A stretch of DNA of 64,000 nt. It comes from Ciona intestinalis (Eukaryota; Chordata; Ascidiacea; Phlebobranchia; Cionidae). A model generated the notes under the pieces. It did not search any database, was not told the DNA's origin, and worked only from the letters and a program-made list of their open reading frames with translations. Location of the stretch: positions 1,367,966 to 1,431,965 of the forward strand of contig NC_020166.2 in assembly GCF_000224145.3 (NCBI RefSeq), read 5' to 3'. Shown here piece by piece: positions 21,248 to 31,500 of the stretch. Position 1 is the first letter of the stretch. Each line of letters opens with the position of its first letter. Made by a program: the position numbers and the translations under genes.

Positions 21248-24200
21248 TCACCTTGCAGCAATATGCAGATTTCTAGACATTAGTTTTGGTTGAAAATCAA
21301 CCTCAACCCCAAACTCTGTTTTCATGACGGAATAAATTCTCTCCCAGTTTTTCTCGTCATTTATATTTTCATCCCATAGTTCTTCATAATCGATATATTC
21401 AGTCAGCTCGCCCACAAATCGTTTTCTTATCAACATGGTTCCCCACATTATCAAGGCACCGCCTTCAACGAAAATCTGAAAGTTGTAACAATAAGTATGT
21501 CACAAATAATAAAATAATGGATATTCTCTTCGTCTGGCGGGCAAAGACAGCTGTTATAAAGGCTTTCCCTTGCATGTTGCGACTAGGAGGGTCATTATAA
21601 TAATTGTATGAATACAGCCTATGCATATTTGCATAACAGGTCCATGCAAATATTAATAGAGTTCTATACAGACCATGTATGTAACTCCATAAGTGACTGT
21701 CGATACCAGGTATAAATCAAACAGATGTTCAGGAAATCAAACTTTTTCTGCAACAGTTTCAACTTACTTATTATTTCCGTATCTTTCATTGGAGTTATTG
21801 ACAGTTTACATTTATACAGAATATTACAGATACAGGGACTTAGATAGAGTGTAACAAATAACAATATATAAGTATAACATGTAAATAAGTTTAATAGCAT
21901 TAATTAAGTTTTGTGAAAATAAATAAGCTTGGAAAACAAACCTCTAGAAATGAGTTGTTGCTGAGAAATTCTTTCGGGTCCATGTGTTTGTTTATCGCCT
22001 CCGAAAAATCTTCATATTTATGAGGAACTGTGCTGCATTTTGGTACATAAGAAGATACAATAAGTGATATAAATGACATTATATGGATAAAATATTATAC
22101 CGATACAATTTTTCATGGTAATTCAACAGCTACAGTTATAGGAATATTATATAAACTAATTTTTTTGGGTCTAACTTAATGGTATTATAAATTGTCAAAA
22201 TTTGAATTATTATATGTTACTTATTGTCCCGTTTCCCAAACATAAATAGTTGACATGGAGATGGGAAATACCATGGTGGTACTTGTACCATGCTTCATAT
22301 AAACAAATGAAGTATTGGGTTTTAAATCAATTATCCATTTATTCTAGGTCAGTGGTTAAACTGGGGGGCGAGAAAAACTATAAAATAAAGTGTTATTACA
22401 GTGGTGTTCAAAAGGCTAAAACACGACGCAGGTAAAAGTTAAATTAAAAAAGCAAACATTTAAGCCTGTTTTTAAACCTCTTACACACGCTAAATGATGA
22501 GGTGTCAATCCCTATTATGACGCAAATAATCGCCGTGTGAATTGCTATTATGTCAGAATTAATTGCCAGGCAAAACAATCGATATTGTGATGCAATGAAT
22601 CCCTACTATTTCGTAACAAACAACTACCTGGCTAAAAAAAAATGGTAAATATAAGGTTAAACTACAACGTAAACTGAACAGTTATTTGATTTCACTCTTG
22701 CGTTGATCGCGGTAAAGTGTTTAACGCAATAATACAGATAAAGTCAACCAAGGCTGCGCGGTTTAAAGCATGTCCAATATGTCAGGTTTGGCTGTGGTGG
22801 ATCATGGCAGAAATTAATTGAACACCACTGTGGTAACTTAACAAAAGGGGGGGCGCAAGTTTGTTGAGATCTTCATTGGGGAAGCGTGCTTCAAAAAGTT
22901 TAAGAACCCCTGTTCTAGGTACTCATGGGTACTTTTTACCGTATATTTGTAATAGATTTGATAGAAATACAATATTAGAATATTTTTTCAGGATCAGGAT
23001 ATAAACTCATAACGCATACCTTGCATACAAGAGATAGAATAGAATAGAAAATTTTTAATTGAAACAGATTACTATGTGATTAAAAGAAAATTTTAGGTCA
23101 ATAAGAAATAAATAACTTTATCTTTTTTACCTGAATTTGAAAACAATATTCCAATTGGGATCCACACAGTACTTGCTTGTGGTATTTCCATCGTCCCTTG
23201 TTGATGAAGTCAACTTATAATCAGTGTCAGTGGTTCCCTGGCCATTTAAGTATAAGTAGATTAATTACTTTGCCAGCATTGTGGTGTTCTGACTAGGGAT
23301 GCACATTACAGAATAGTTAGGTATTCTAGGATATCCTAGAATACTTTATTTCGAATCTAGAATTCCGAATCTAGAATTTCAAATCTTTTTATGTTTATAG
23401 GAAAAAATAATTTCACCCACAATCCCACATAAGTCAGTTTATTGACCCTTTAATAGTAGCCTTGTTGGATCATGAACTGTAAAATGACCAAAAATTGTAC
23501 TATTGGGTAGTTTTTGCGTAATGAAACGTATAGCAGGCTATTAAAAAAGGCGTTGCAAAACGTTTACTCTCGAAAGTCCCACAAACACAAAAATATTTTT
23601 TTCAAAATTACTAAGTTTAAAAAATTGTTATTATAGTATATGAGATGACCAGTGATGACGTCATTAAACAGAATACCGAATCCCGTAATTAGATTCGAAT
23701 ACAAAAGGATTCGAATCTCACGGATTTGAAATTCTGTAATGTGCATCCCTAGTTCTGGCTCTAGCCCAGTGGTCTTTTATGTGTCGTCTAAACTGTCAGC
23801 CATATATAAGAAAATATATAAATAAAAAAAATCACCCACAAAGTTTAGTTACATTCATAGGAACTTGTAAGCCAGTTTGAGTTGTGGTGTATGAAACAGA
23901 ACACCTGTGTTACACCAACTGTTGATGGCCACCATGCGAGTATAAATAAGTTTAGTTTATTCAATGGTTCAACCATAAGCAAACACCAGGTATTTTAGTA
24001 ACACCAAGACAATAAAACTCATAGCCATATTGACTTTGTTCTAAAAGAAGCCACAAAGTTGCATGGCCACTTTCCAAGTGGGTGCAGTGAATAGAACACC
24101 TGTGTTATAACAGTTGGAGCTCACCCATAATCCAAAGATATGCCACTAAACTATGCCCTACAATAAAACTAGCATAGCCAATATTGTATCTGTTTAAACA

Positions 24201-25098
24201 TCATATTTGTTGCATATAAACATAATGTTTCACCTTTTTAGTCCAGAGCTTCTTCTTATGCTTCTCCACATAATAAACATGTTCACTGACTTTCCGTAGT
24301 CTGTACATTCCTGACATTTCATGATGTTCGAACTTGTCTTCAAATTTAAACGGCATGAAAAATGAAGGTGCACCATAACCAATATCCACTAAGTAGTCAG
24401 AATCAGGAAAAGTAACCTGAAAAATGAAGATAAACAATACATTAACACAGTTATGCTGTGGCACAGTTGGTTAGGGGCCTGCCTCTGATCAGGGTTTATT
24501 GGTTCAAGGCTCGTTGCTGCTACCATTGTGGGCGTGTGGATCCTTAGGCAATACACAGCAATTGCTCCAACCCAGTGGTCACTAATGGGTTGTTGTAAGT
24601 TGTCAGCCACTCAGCCATACAATGGAAAAAACAATTACCCACAACCAAATTACATTTATTTGTAAAATAGCTCTTTGGCATTTTTTACGAACCAACATTT
24701 TGACGTTCTATACAAATCATTTTCAATGTGTTTCAAATTGTTAAGCAACTTCAAAACTAAATTACCTTCATCATCAAATGATCAAATTCAAAGTGAAATT
24801 TATCTGCAGCGGCTTGAAAAGCACTAGCTTGAAATATGGTCACATTACCAAACCCCAGCTCCTTCAACAGCCAGCAAAATAATCCATTTGCCTCGTAGCA
24901 AAACCCACCCCTTTTATTCACCACAATATCATTAAAGATCTTTTTAAGGTCCAACTTCTTCATTTTCCCACCAAACATATCTATTGTGTCTTGAGGTACG
25001 TGGGTCACATGGCACAAACATAATTTTCGCAAGTTCTCCAAGCTAGGTTCCCTGGTTCCTTTATAATTAATACGATCCAAATACATTTGCACATCCAT
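21248..25098 (-). CDS. Arylamine N-acetyltransferase
   Basis: Cytosolic NAT-type enzyme that transfers acetyl from acetyl-CoA to arylamines, hydrazines or related amines. Five exons in phase: 25098-24766, 24416-24234, 23237-23131, 22032-21942 and 21475-21248, giving 313 residues (vertebrate NATs are about 290). The catalytic triad is complete: Cys67 in KRGGFCYEANG, His107 in FEFDHLMMK and Asp122 in YLVDIGYGAPSFF, at the same positions as in human NATs. Exons 3-5 carry the CoA-side C-terminal part (YCVDPNWNIVFKF, EGGALIMWGTMLIRKRF, ending NLHIAAR). The second exon has a somewhat longer Lys-rich loop (EKHKKKLWTKK). Introns 1 and 2 hold SINE sequence, and intron 2 also holds a hAT-like element. 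An acceptor-like site lies just upstream of the ATG. The substrate cannot be told from sequence. Confidence 0.93.
23294..23751. mobile_element. Non-autonomous hAT-type element in a NAT intron
   Basis: Terminal inverted repeats of 20 or more bases: tagggatgcacattacagaa at the left and ttctgtaatgtgcatcccta at the right, perfectly complementary over 20 bases. The flanks form an 8-base target duplication with one mismatch: gttctgac (23286-23293) and gttctggc (23752-23759). TIR sequence and 8-base duplication fit the hAT superfamily. The 458-base interior has no transposase. A subterminal palindrome-rich zone (tctaggatatcctaga) follows the left end. Confidence 0.85.
23755..24140 (+). repeat. SINE tail sequences, two partial copies
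   Basis: The first reads tagcccagtggtctttta, gtcagccatat, aatcacccacaaag and aacacctgtgttaca (to about 23960). The second, around 24050-24130, repeats 'gccacaaagttgcatggcc' and 'gaacacctgtgttataac'. Both lie in NAT intron 2. Confidence 0.6.
24440..24660 (+). repeat. tRNA-derived SINE in NAT intron 1
   Basis: The head tgctgtggcacagttggtta and B-box ggttcaaggctcg are followed by the body ccagtggtcactaatgggt and the tail 'gtcagccac', 'aattacccacaacc'. The head is tRNA-like but has no foldable cloverleaf that I can draw, so it is not annotated as a tRNA gene. Confidence 0.65.
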
Positions 25099-25140
25099 GG
25101 TTCATCACCCTAGTACCACACCTAGAAGAAGAGAAAAATT
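25099..25140 (-). promoter_or_regulatory. Unpaired splice acceptor upstream of the NAT start codon
   Basis: On the minus strand a pyrimidine run followed by AG (tttttctcttcttctag) ends at 25122, 24 bases before the ATG at 25098. There is no coding exon upstream. In Ciona many mRNAs receive a trans-spliced leader at such sites; a non-coding upstream exon is the alternative. Confidence 0.5.
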
Positions 25141-25234
25141 TACTTTAACTCGATTAAAAAGAAAAATTTAAAAGACGCAGTGTATTCTGATTACACATCA
25201 ATTAATATAGTAGTCCAGTACCTAAGAACCATAA

Positions 25235-25440
25235 CACAATTCTACTCTATGTGGGTGAGCAGCATGCCGTGCCATGGGGCATGATATTTAGGACAGAGTT
25301 GACCCCATTATCTAACTGTCTTACAATTGTCAATTACTACACTTGACCATTACCATTAAGTACACACATATCTTAGGCGCACATACATATATTATGATAT
25401 ACACATACATATATTATGATATATATCATATGTGAATCAA
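25235..25440. repeat. Dispersed repeat and small AT-rich direct repeat
   Basis: 25235-25330 carries the dispersed family (tctatgtgggtgagcagcat, ggacagagttgacccc). Immediately after, acatacatatattatgatat occurs twice in tandem at about 25383-25430. Confidence 0.5.
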
Positions 25441-25624
25441 TTTGGATAAAACAAGATTTAGTTCATCAATGATAAAAGAAATTAATAAAGTTTCCAATAT
25501 ACAGGCAGGCTCCTACAAAATTTAAAACCCAGTTATTAACAAACATGATTACAAAATAGGATCTCGCAAAATAGGACGCTGAATATAAGTTTCACATTAA
25601 AATACCGCGTTTACTTAAACGATA

Positions 25625-25876
25625 TTAATCAGTTTTTGCTCTTCGTAAATTTTTAATGTTCTTATCTCTCTTCGCTGCCTTTTTCTGCTCCTTCTCTTTT
25701 GCTTCAATCATTTTCGACAACTTGTAAGCGAGAACTGCGCTGATGAGAAAAAGTGGCGACAAACACAAGAAAAGAGTTGTTACAAAATCCCATGGGTCGT
25801 TTCCTATCCATTTTAACAGGTTAACAAGCCATTCAGGAGGTGGGTCAGATATGTCTTGCCCAGCATTGTCCGCCAT
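25625..25876 (-). CDS. SMIM15: Small integral membrane protein 15
   Basis: Single-exon frame of 83 residues starting at the ATG at 25876, in good context (aaaATGGCG) and reading MADNAGQDISDPPPEWLVN. A single membrane segment lies near residues 32-52 (FVTTLFLCLSPLFLISAVLA), followed by a highly charged helix KMIEAKEKEQKKAAKRDKNI. Compared with vertebrate SMIM15 the order DP-W/Y-x-F-x-TT, PLFL-x-SAVL, KL-x-KMIEA-x-EKEQKK is conserved, so orthology is clear. The molecular function is not established in any species I know of. The frame extends 13 codons upstream (MIIIQTLNS...), but the internal ATG fits the family length. The gene sits between NAT and TANC on the same strand, with separate spacers. 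Confidence 0.9.
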   Translation of the reverse strand: MADNAGQDISDPPPEWLVNLLKWIGNDPWDFVTTLFLCLSPLFLISAVLAYKLSKMIEAKEKEQKKAAKRDKNIKNLRRAKTD

Positions 25877-26390
25877 TTTGGATTTTCTTGAGTTCAATGT
25901 TTGTATAATGATCAAATTATTTTCACGGAACTTTTACCTAATATTTGAAATGCATACAATCTATAATGGAAAGTTTCAATTGATATAAAAACAATAAAAG
26001 TCCTGCAATTATAAGCTATGATATATATAGGTTTTAAATTTTAAGCTACAGAAGTAAGCTATTAAATGACAAACAACAACAATAACATATACATACGACA
26101 AACTGTCTGAAACTGTCTCACAACAACAATAACACATACATACAACAAGCTTTGATATACAGCTATAAACTTTAGCTACACTAAGTACCATATTATATTA
26201 TGTAGTACAATAACATCAAACACCTTAAGGTAACAAAATTACAGAAAAAAGGTGAGTTTTAAAACTTCCCACAGTCTGCGTAGTGCAAGCCATAACTAGT
26301 TAACTAAAAGATAACTTGAGATTAAAACAATCTTGAAACACGTGTGCTGCTTCCTTATAAAAACATAACAGGAAACAGCATCTGGGTCTC

Positions 26391-27135
26391 TCAAATCATA
26401 AAAGAAAATGTAAAGAAAGACGGTGAATGAAAAATGGGGAATCCCCATCTGACGCACAGCTGATAAGAAATAGAAACAAATTTTTTGACAATATAAATTT
26501 GAGTTTGCTGAGTCTTTGTAAAAAACAAACCTTTTTGTAAATTGGTGCTTGATCCAAATAGATACTTAACTCTTTGCTTGATTTCAGGCACACTTCAAGA
26601 TGAAAATCTGCATTAAAAGTAGAAAATTCAGACAATTCAGCCCAGATATAAATATTGCCACATGTATTAAATTCTAACCTGGAAGCCACCATCAGCTACT
26701 TGATGCTTATCCCATGGATTATGCACTTATCTTTTCGTGTTTTTGGCCCTTATTTTTTCCCCTTTCTTAGCGTTTTTACAGGCTATGGCCCGTTATTTTT
26801 CAGCTTTTAATGAACTGTTTAAAGCCGGGGGTTTGCTAGGTCTATTTAGAGAAGGCCTGTGACTTTCTCCATTGCAACTTCAAACAATAGGTTTTCATAC
26901 CGTTTTCAAGTTGCTATAACGTTTACAAAACTGATACCACTTAATTTCATTGCGTTGAGTTTATTGAATTATTCCAGTGAGTCAACGCCAAAACATAGTG
27001 AATTTTATAAATTGTGAATTTAACAAGACATACATACAATAGACCAAATGTCTTACGAATAGACAAACTAGAATTTCGCCTACGACAACGAAAGACATAA
27101 AACATGAAACTTAAAAATCCAAACCCACATATCAT
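26391..27135 (-). CDS. Tentative small membrane protein, three exons
   Basis: No family recognised. Exon 1 from the ATG at 27135 to 27057 encodes MICGFGFLSFMFYVFRC plus a basic, Ser-rich stretch (RRRNSSLSI), which looks like a signal anchor. Exon 2 (26607-26531) follows a strong acceptor (ttttctacttttaatgcag) and encodes HFHLEVCLKSSKELSIYLDQ and a short tail. Exon 3 (26459-26391) follows an acceptor ending tttcttatcag and reaches a stop after WGFPIFHSPSFFTFSF. Phases agree across both junctions, giving about 74 residues. The frame also runs 10 codons upstream of the ATG to a GTG. Composition is weakly protein-like, and without homologues this could be chance. Confidence 0.28.
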
Positions 27136-27440
27136 TGCATTGAATAGGTGGGTGTATGACGTCACAGAGGGCAGTGTTCGGTCACGATTAGCCCGACGTC
27201 GCAGGGACTTAATAAATTAACATTATTGTAAATTGATTGTAAAAGTGAAAAATATGTACAGTACGGTAACAGTGTGCACAAAGTTAAGCAGCGAGAATAA
27301 AAAGTTGTCTGTTGTAACGTTGCAACAGTAGCTTACAGTAACACTATCGATTCATGATTAAAAGTTATCGTGATTCTCACGCTTTGCACCAAAAAAAATG
27401 TAAAAGTTGGGATTCGGTAAAAAATTGAAGAATTCACCCG

Positions 27441-28549
27441 TTACAGATTTGTGACAAAAGAGGTTCGCGCTGGTTCCGTTGCCTGGTAACGGTAGCCATT
27501 TTGAATCGGACCATTGTATGTAGGGTGCGACGACCACCCGTCCAAAGTCACGTGATCGACATCAGCACAGAGCGATCGGGTATCATCATCAAAATGACGT
27601 CGGTCACCATGTTGGGGGTAGGTGGGGTTAGGGGCTCGGTGGTCTTCTGAATAGGAACGGTGAAAATCAGGAACGCGTGGCCTCCAATGTGGGTTTGTAC
27701 GTGGAGGGGCTCGCCGACTTACACTGCTCAAGTCCCGCCTTGATCTAGAAGGTTCATACGAAGATAAGCTTAACATGGATTCGGCGAGACTTTCCTGGGA
27801 ATTGCCCCTGCCTAATTGTCCAGGGTTGCCTGTGTACAAGGGGTTCAACTGTCGCTGTTGCTCGGTCCGTGGTGCTTGGAAAGAACGTGACATTTCCGAA
27901 GGTGAAGCACCACGGCTTCTGTTACCATGGTAACTAGATGTAGAGTTGACTCTGGATCGGTGAGGAATATTCATCTCTGATGTAGTGGATGGTGGACGGG
28001 AGTTCTTGCTTACGCCTCTTCTAACTTCCTCTTTTATCCTCTCTATCAACCTTCTTATCTCCTTCATATTATGAGGAGGAGCAGTCTTCTCTGCCTCAAT
28101 GACGTCACATAAGGCTGCGTTTAAACGACCTGCTTCACGTAGAACACGGGCCCTTGCATACAACGCTTCGTGCCAAAGTGGCTTCAGCTCTAACGCTCGG
28201 GTAGCACTGGATTCAGCTGCAAAATAAAAATAAGGAATAAAAATCCGAATAATGTTAAACATGTAAAACAAATCGGTGGACTAGAGAAAACCAAAAAAAT
28301 ATACCAAAATCAACTCAATCCTATATATGTACAACTTACCGCCATCTAAATCGCCGAGTTTCCTCAGACACCTGGAATAACCGAGTAGAAGATGGGCTGA
28401 AAGGTCAGCCATCTTGCCGTGTTGTTGCGGCCGGTCGTGCCTTGATGTGGATAGCTCCCCAATATGTTTGAGTGCCCTCGCATAAATCTCACTCGCACTG
28501 ACAAAGTCAAACGCCTTGTATAATGTGTTGCCATCCTCTAAACTTTTGT
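27441..28549 (-). other. TANC: TANC exons 30-31: TPR region and C-terminal tail
   Basis: Exons 28549-28340 and 28216-27441. They encode [20 protein letters not shown], then [20 protein letters not shown] and [20 protein letters not shown], three consecutive TPR-type helix pairs that align with the TANC TPRs, ending in [17 protein letters not shown]. The last exon continues for about 185 residues of Ser/Arg/Pro-rich, probably disordered sequence and ends SFVTNL. The final four residues VTNL fit x-T-x-hydrophobic. Confidence 0.88.
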
Positions 28550-31500
28550 CTGCAAAAGAAATTATCTTTAGTATTGAGTAAAGGCTTCCAATGCTCCAAC
28601 TCCAATAACACATTAACAACACTATTCTATACGGGTGATATCTTGAAGATTGATACGCTACAAAACTTTAAGAGGACAGAGTTGGCTCTTTACCCTATAA
28701 CCCAGGGTGTTAACACACCGTGAACCTCACTAGATGTTGAAGCTTGTTACATCCACGAAGGCCCCCACACTTAAAATTACAATACTTTTCTTTTACACAG
28801 TTGAGGTCCTACAGCATGATTTTACCCAAAGTTGGCGCATAACCTTGACATGCTACTGCACCAACCATACCAGATATTGAAGCTTCCCAGAAGGTAGGCA
28901 ACAAGGGCTTTAACAATAACGAATAAGAGACACCACTTACTTAACAATACAGCCGTGACGTCAGCTTTGCCGCTCGACATTGCCCATGAGGTCAGCGCAA
29001 TCTCTGCTCCACGACGTAGCAACCTTGACACCACAGCGATGTTCTGACAACCAATCGCACGGTCCAGTGCACACATACCACTCGCATCCACGTGACTTAT
29101 ATCTGACCCAGCGTCCAACAGAAGATCAACAATCTAAAAACGAAAAACAATTTGTAAATGAAAAAGTTCAATATTCTAAAAACAAAAACTCTTAATTTTA
29201 AAAAAATCTTAAACAAATAAGGAAAAGTTTATTTTCAAGGTAGTATTTGTTGTCTTTATCAACATTCATTTATATTAATCCAGAAACCAACATGTTTTAC
29301 ACACTAAGTATAAATTCAATAGTACACTGTGTTATCTCTATAGTACACTGTGTTATCTCTATATTAATTCAAACATATTAATACATCCGTACATGTTAAG
29401 CCCACTGTGTCATATCTGCTTAACATTAATGAACACTGATTGAGTTAAACACAAAATATATTGACATGGAAACATTATAACATAGAATATAGTAAAAATA
29501 GAAACTTTATAAATAGAGCTGATTTGAACTTTAACAATACATACCTGTGGATCACCATAGAACGATGCGAGGTCAAGTGCAGTTCGACCACTTGCGTCAC
29601 GGTGAGCTACGTTGGCATGACGTTCAACTAATGATCGAACACAAGGTGCATGGCCTGAAGACAAGTAATGGTTGATGTTAATCATTTAAACTCAGTTATA
29701 TATTTATAGTTTGAATACATGTAACTTTTGACAGCTATTATTGCTAATTGCTTTTTGTATGGTTGACAATTTGAATGAATAGTTGAAAGTAACTTGCTTT
29801 ATCCTCTTGTAACAGAAAAACGATAGCCATTATACAAGGATGTTCTGTTTCATGCATCTCGTACTAGTTTACGATTTACCACATGTAGCTTTGTGGGTGA
29901 TTGGGTATTATTAAAATACAATGTTAAGAAAGTATGAAGTAATCTTACCTTGTAATGCAGCCCAACTAAGAGCAGTGAGTCCTTCCCTGTCAGCAGCTAC
30001 CACACTTGCACCTGAATAAAAACAATCATTATACCATCTGTTATTACATTGCATATAGCACAGTATTTTCCATGCTAAAAGTATTGAGATTTAAAGCAGT
30101 AGTCTCCAAACTACATGACCTGTCCCACTATATCTTACATGGAAAGATTGGTGAATGTTAAAAAAATATTCACAGATTGGCAAAATAAGATAATGGTAAA
30201 TAATAGTTGAACAATGCTGAAGTTTGGTAACATAATGCATTTTTGCGTAGGCTATATATAAAAGATAAAATATATATATATATCTTTTACAGGGAGTAAC
30301 CACTGCAATGACAATTTGGTATTAAAATTCGACAGAACCTAAAATACCTTCCTCTACCCTACTATATATTGTATTATCAATACATAGTAAACATACATAC
30401 CTCGGGATAGTAGAAGCTCCAACACTCCTAGATGTCCGTTACACGATGCTGTGATGAGAGGTGTCTTCCCTGCTGGATCACGGGACTCCAGGGATGCTCC
30501 AAGGTTGAGCAATAAGTCAGCTGTGTCCCATTCTCCCTGTTGTAGAATGGTGTTGGTTATTTATTATCAAAGTAAAAAATAATTATGTTATTTTCCAAGG
30601 AAAACAAGTGTTAATTTTTATGTAGAAAATTAATGAGGATACACAATGCTTCCTGTGTTATATTAACGATGTTAGAATAAAATACATTTTATTTATCTCT
30701 TCGAATATGATAGCGAAGATTAAATTAATTAAAACAAAGAAGAATAAGAAATTGGCAACAATATTAGAGTTGTTTAAAAATGACTTGACCAAAAATGACA
30801 AATAACTCAATATAAGGTTTAATTGGAAGAAAAGTGTTGGTAAAGATCGTTGGTTATAGTGTAGGAAATATTTTTTTGTCATAAACATAAAGTATACCTG
30901 TTTGACTGCGCACAGCAGAGCATTGGCTCCACTTTTGTTCCTTGCCTCAACGTTAGCTTTTGTGTTTCTAATCAAAAATTCACAAACGCTTGATTTTCCA
31001 TGAGCGGCCGCTGACGTTAATGGAGATTCCCCGTGTGTTGCTTCAACAGCGTTTACATCGCATTGGAAGGCATCGTGTTGGAGTAGATACTGGATCAACT
31101 GGGTGAAAGGAACATATTTGTTTATAAGTCCTAGCGATAACTCTGTGTCTGGTGATGGGTTACATCTGGCCCAAATCTTCTGTCTTATGAAAAAACAAAC
31201 TCAAATAGACGAATTTTAATAGCTTTTGTTGAAGAGTAATAAGGAGCTTCTATATGAGTGAGGACCTACAGTGAGTTTTGAGACCAATCTAATAGTGAGC
31301 AATTCAGAAGCACTGGGTAAACCTCTTTTTTGGGTTGATTATATAGATATCACATTCTCTAACTAACCTTCATGTCTCCAATGGTAGCTGCTGCAACGAC
31401 TGCTTGCTGTGCAGCAAAGTTACGATGTTGTTGTGAAGCGTACAGATCACATGTCAGTAACAGCTTGGCTACGTCAGCGTGGCCTCGCAAGATGGCGTGC

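Noticed and set aside
24440..24530. tRNA gene (A-box and B-box present); likewise at 15640-15835, 16767 and 33795
   Set aside because: No complete cloverleaf or acceptor stem, and the sequences continue into the shared SINE body.
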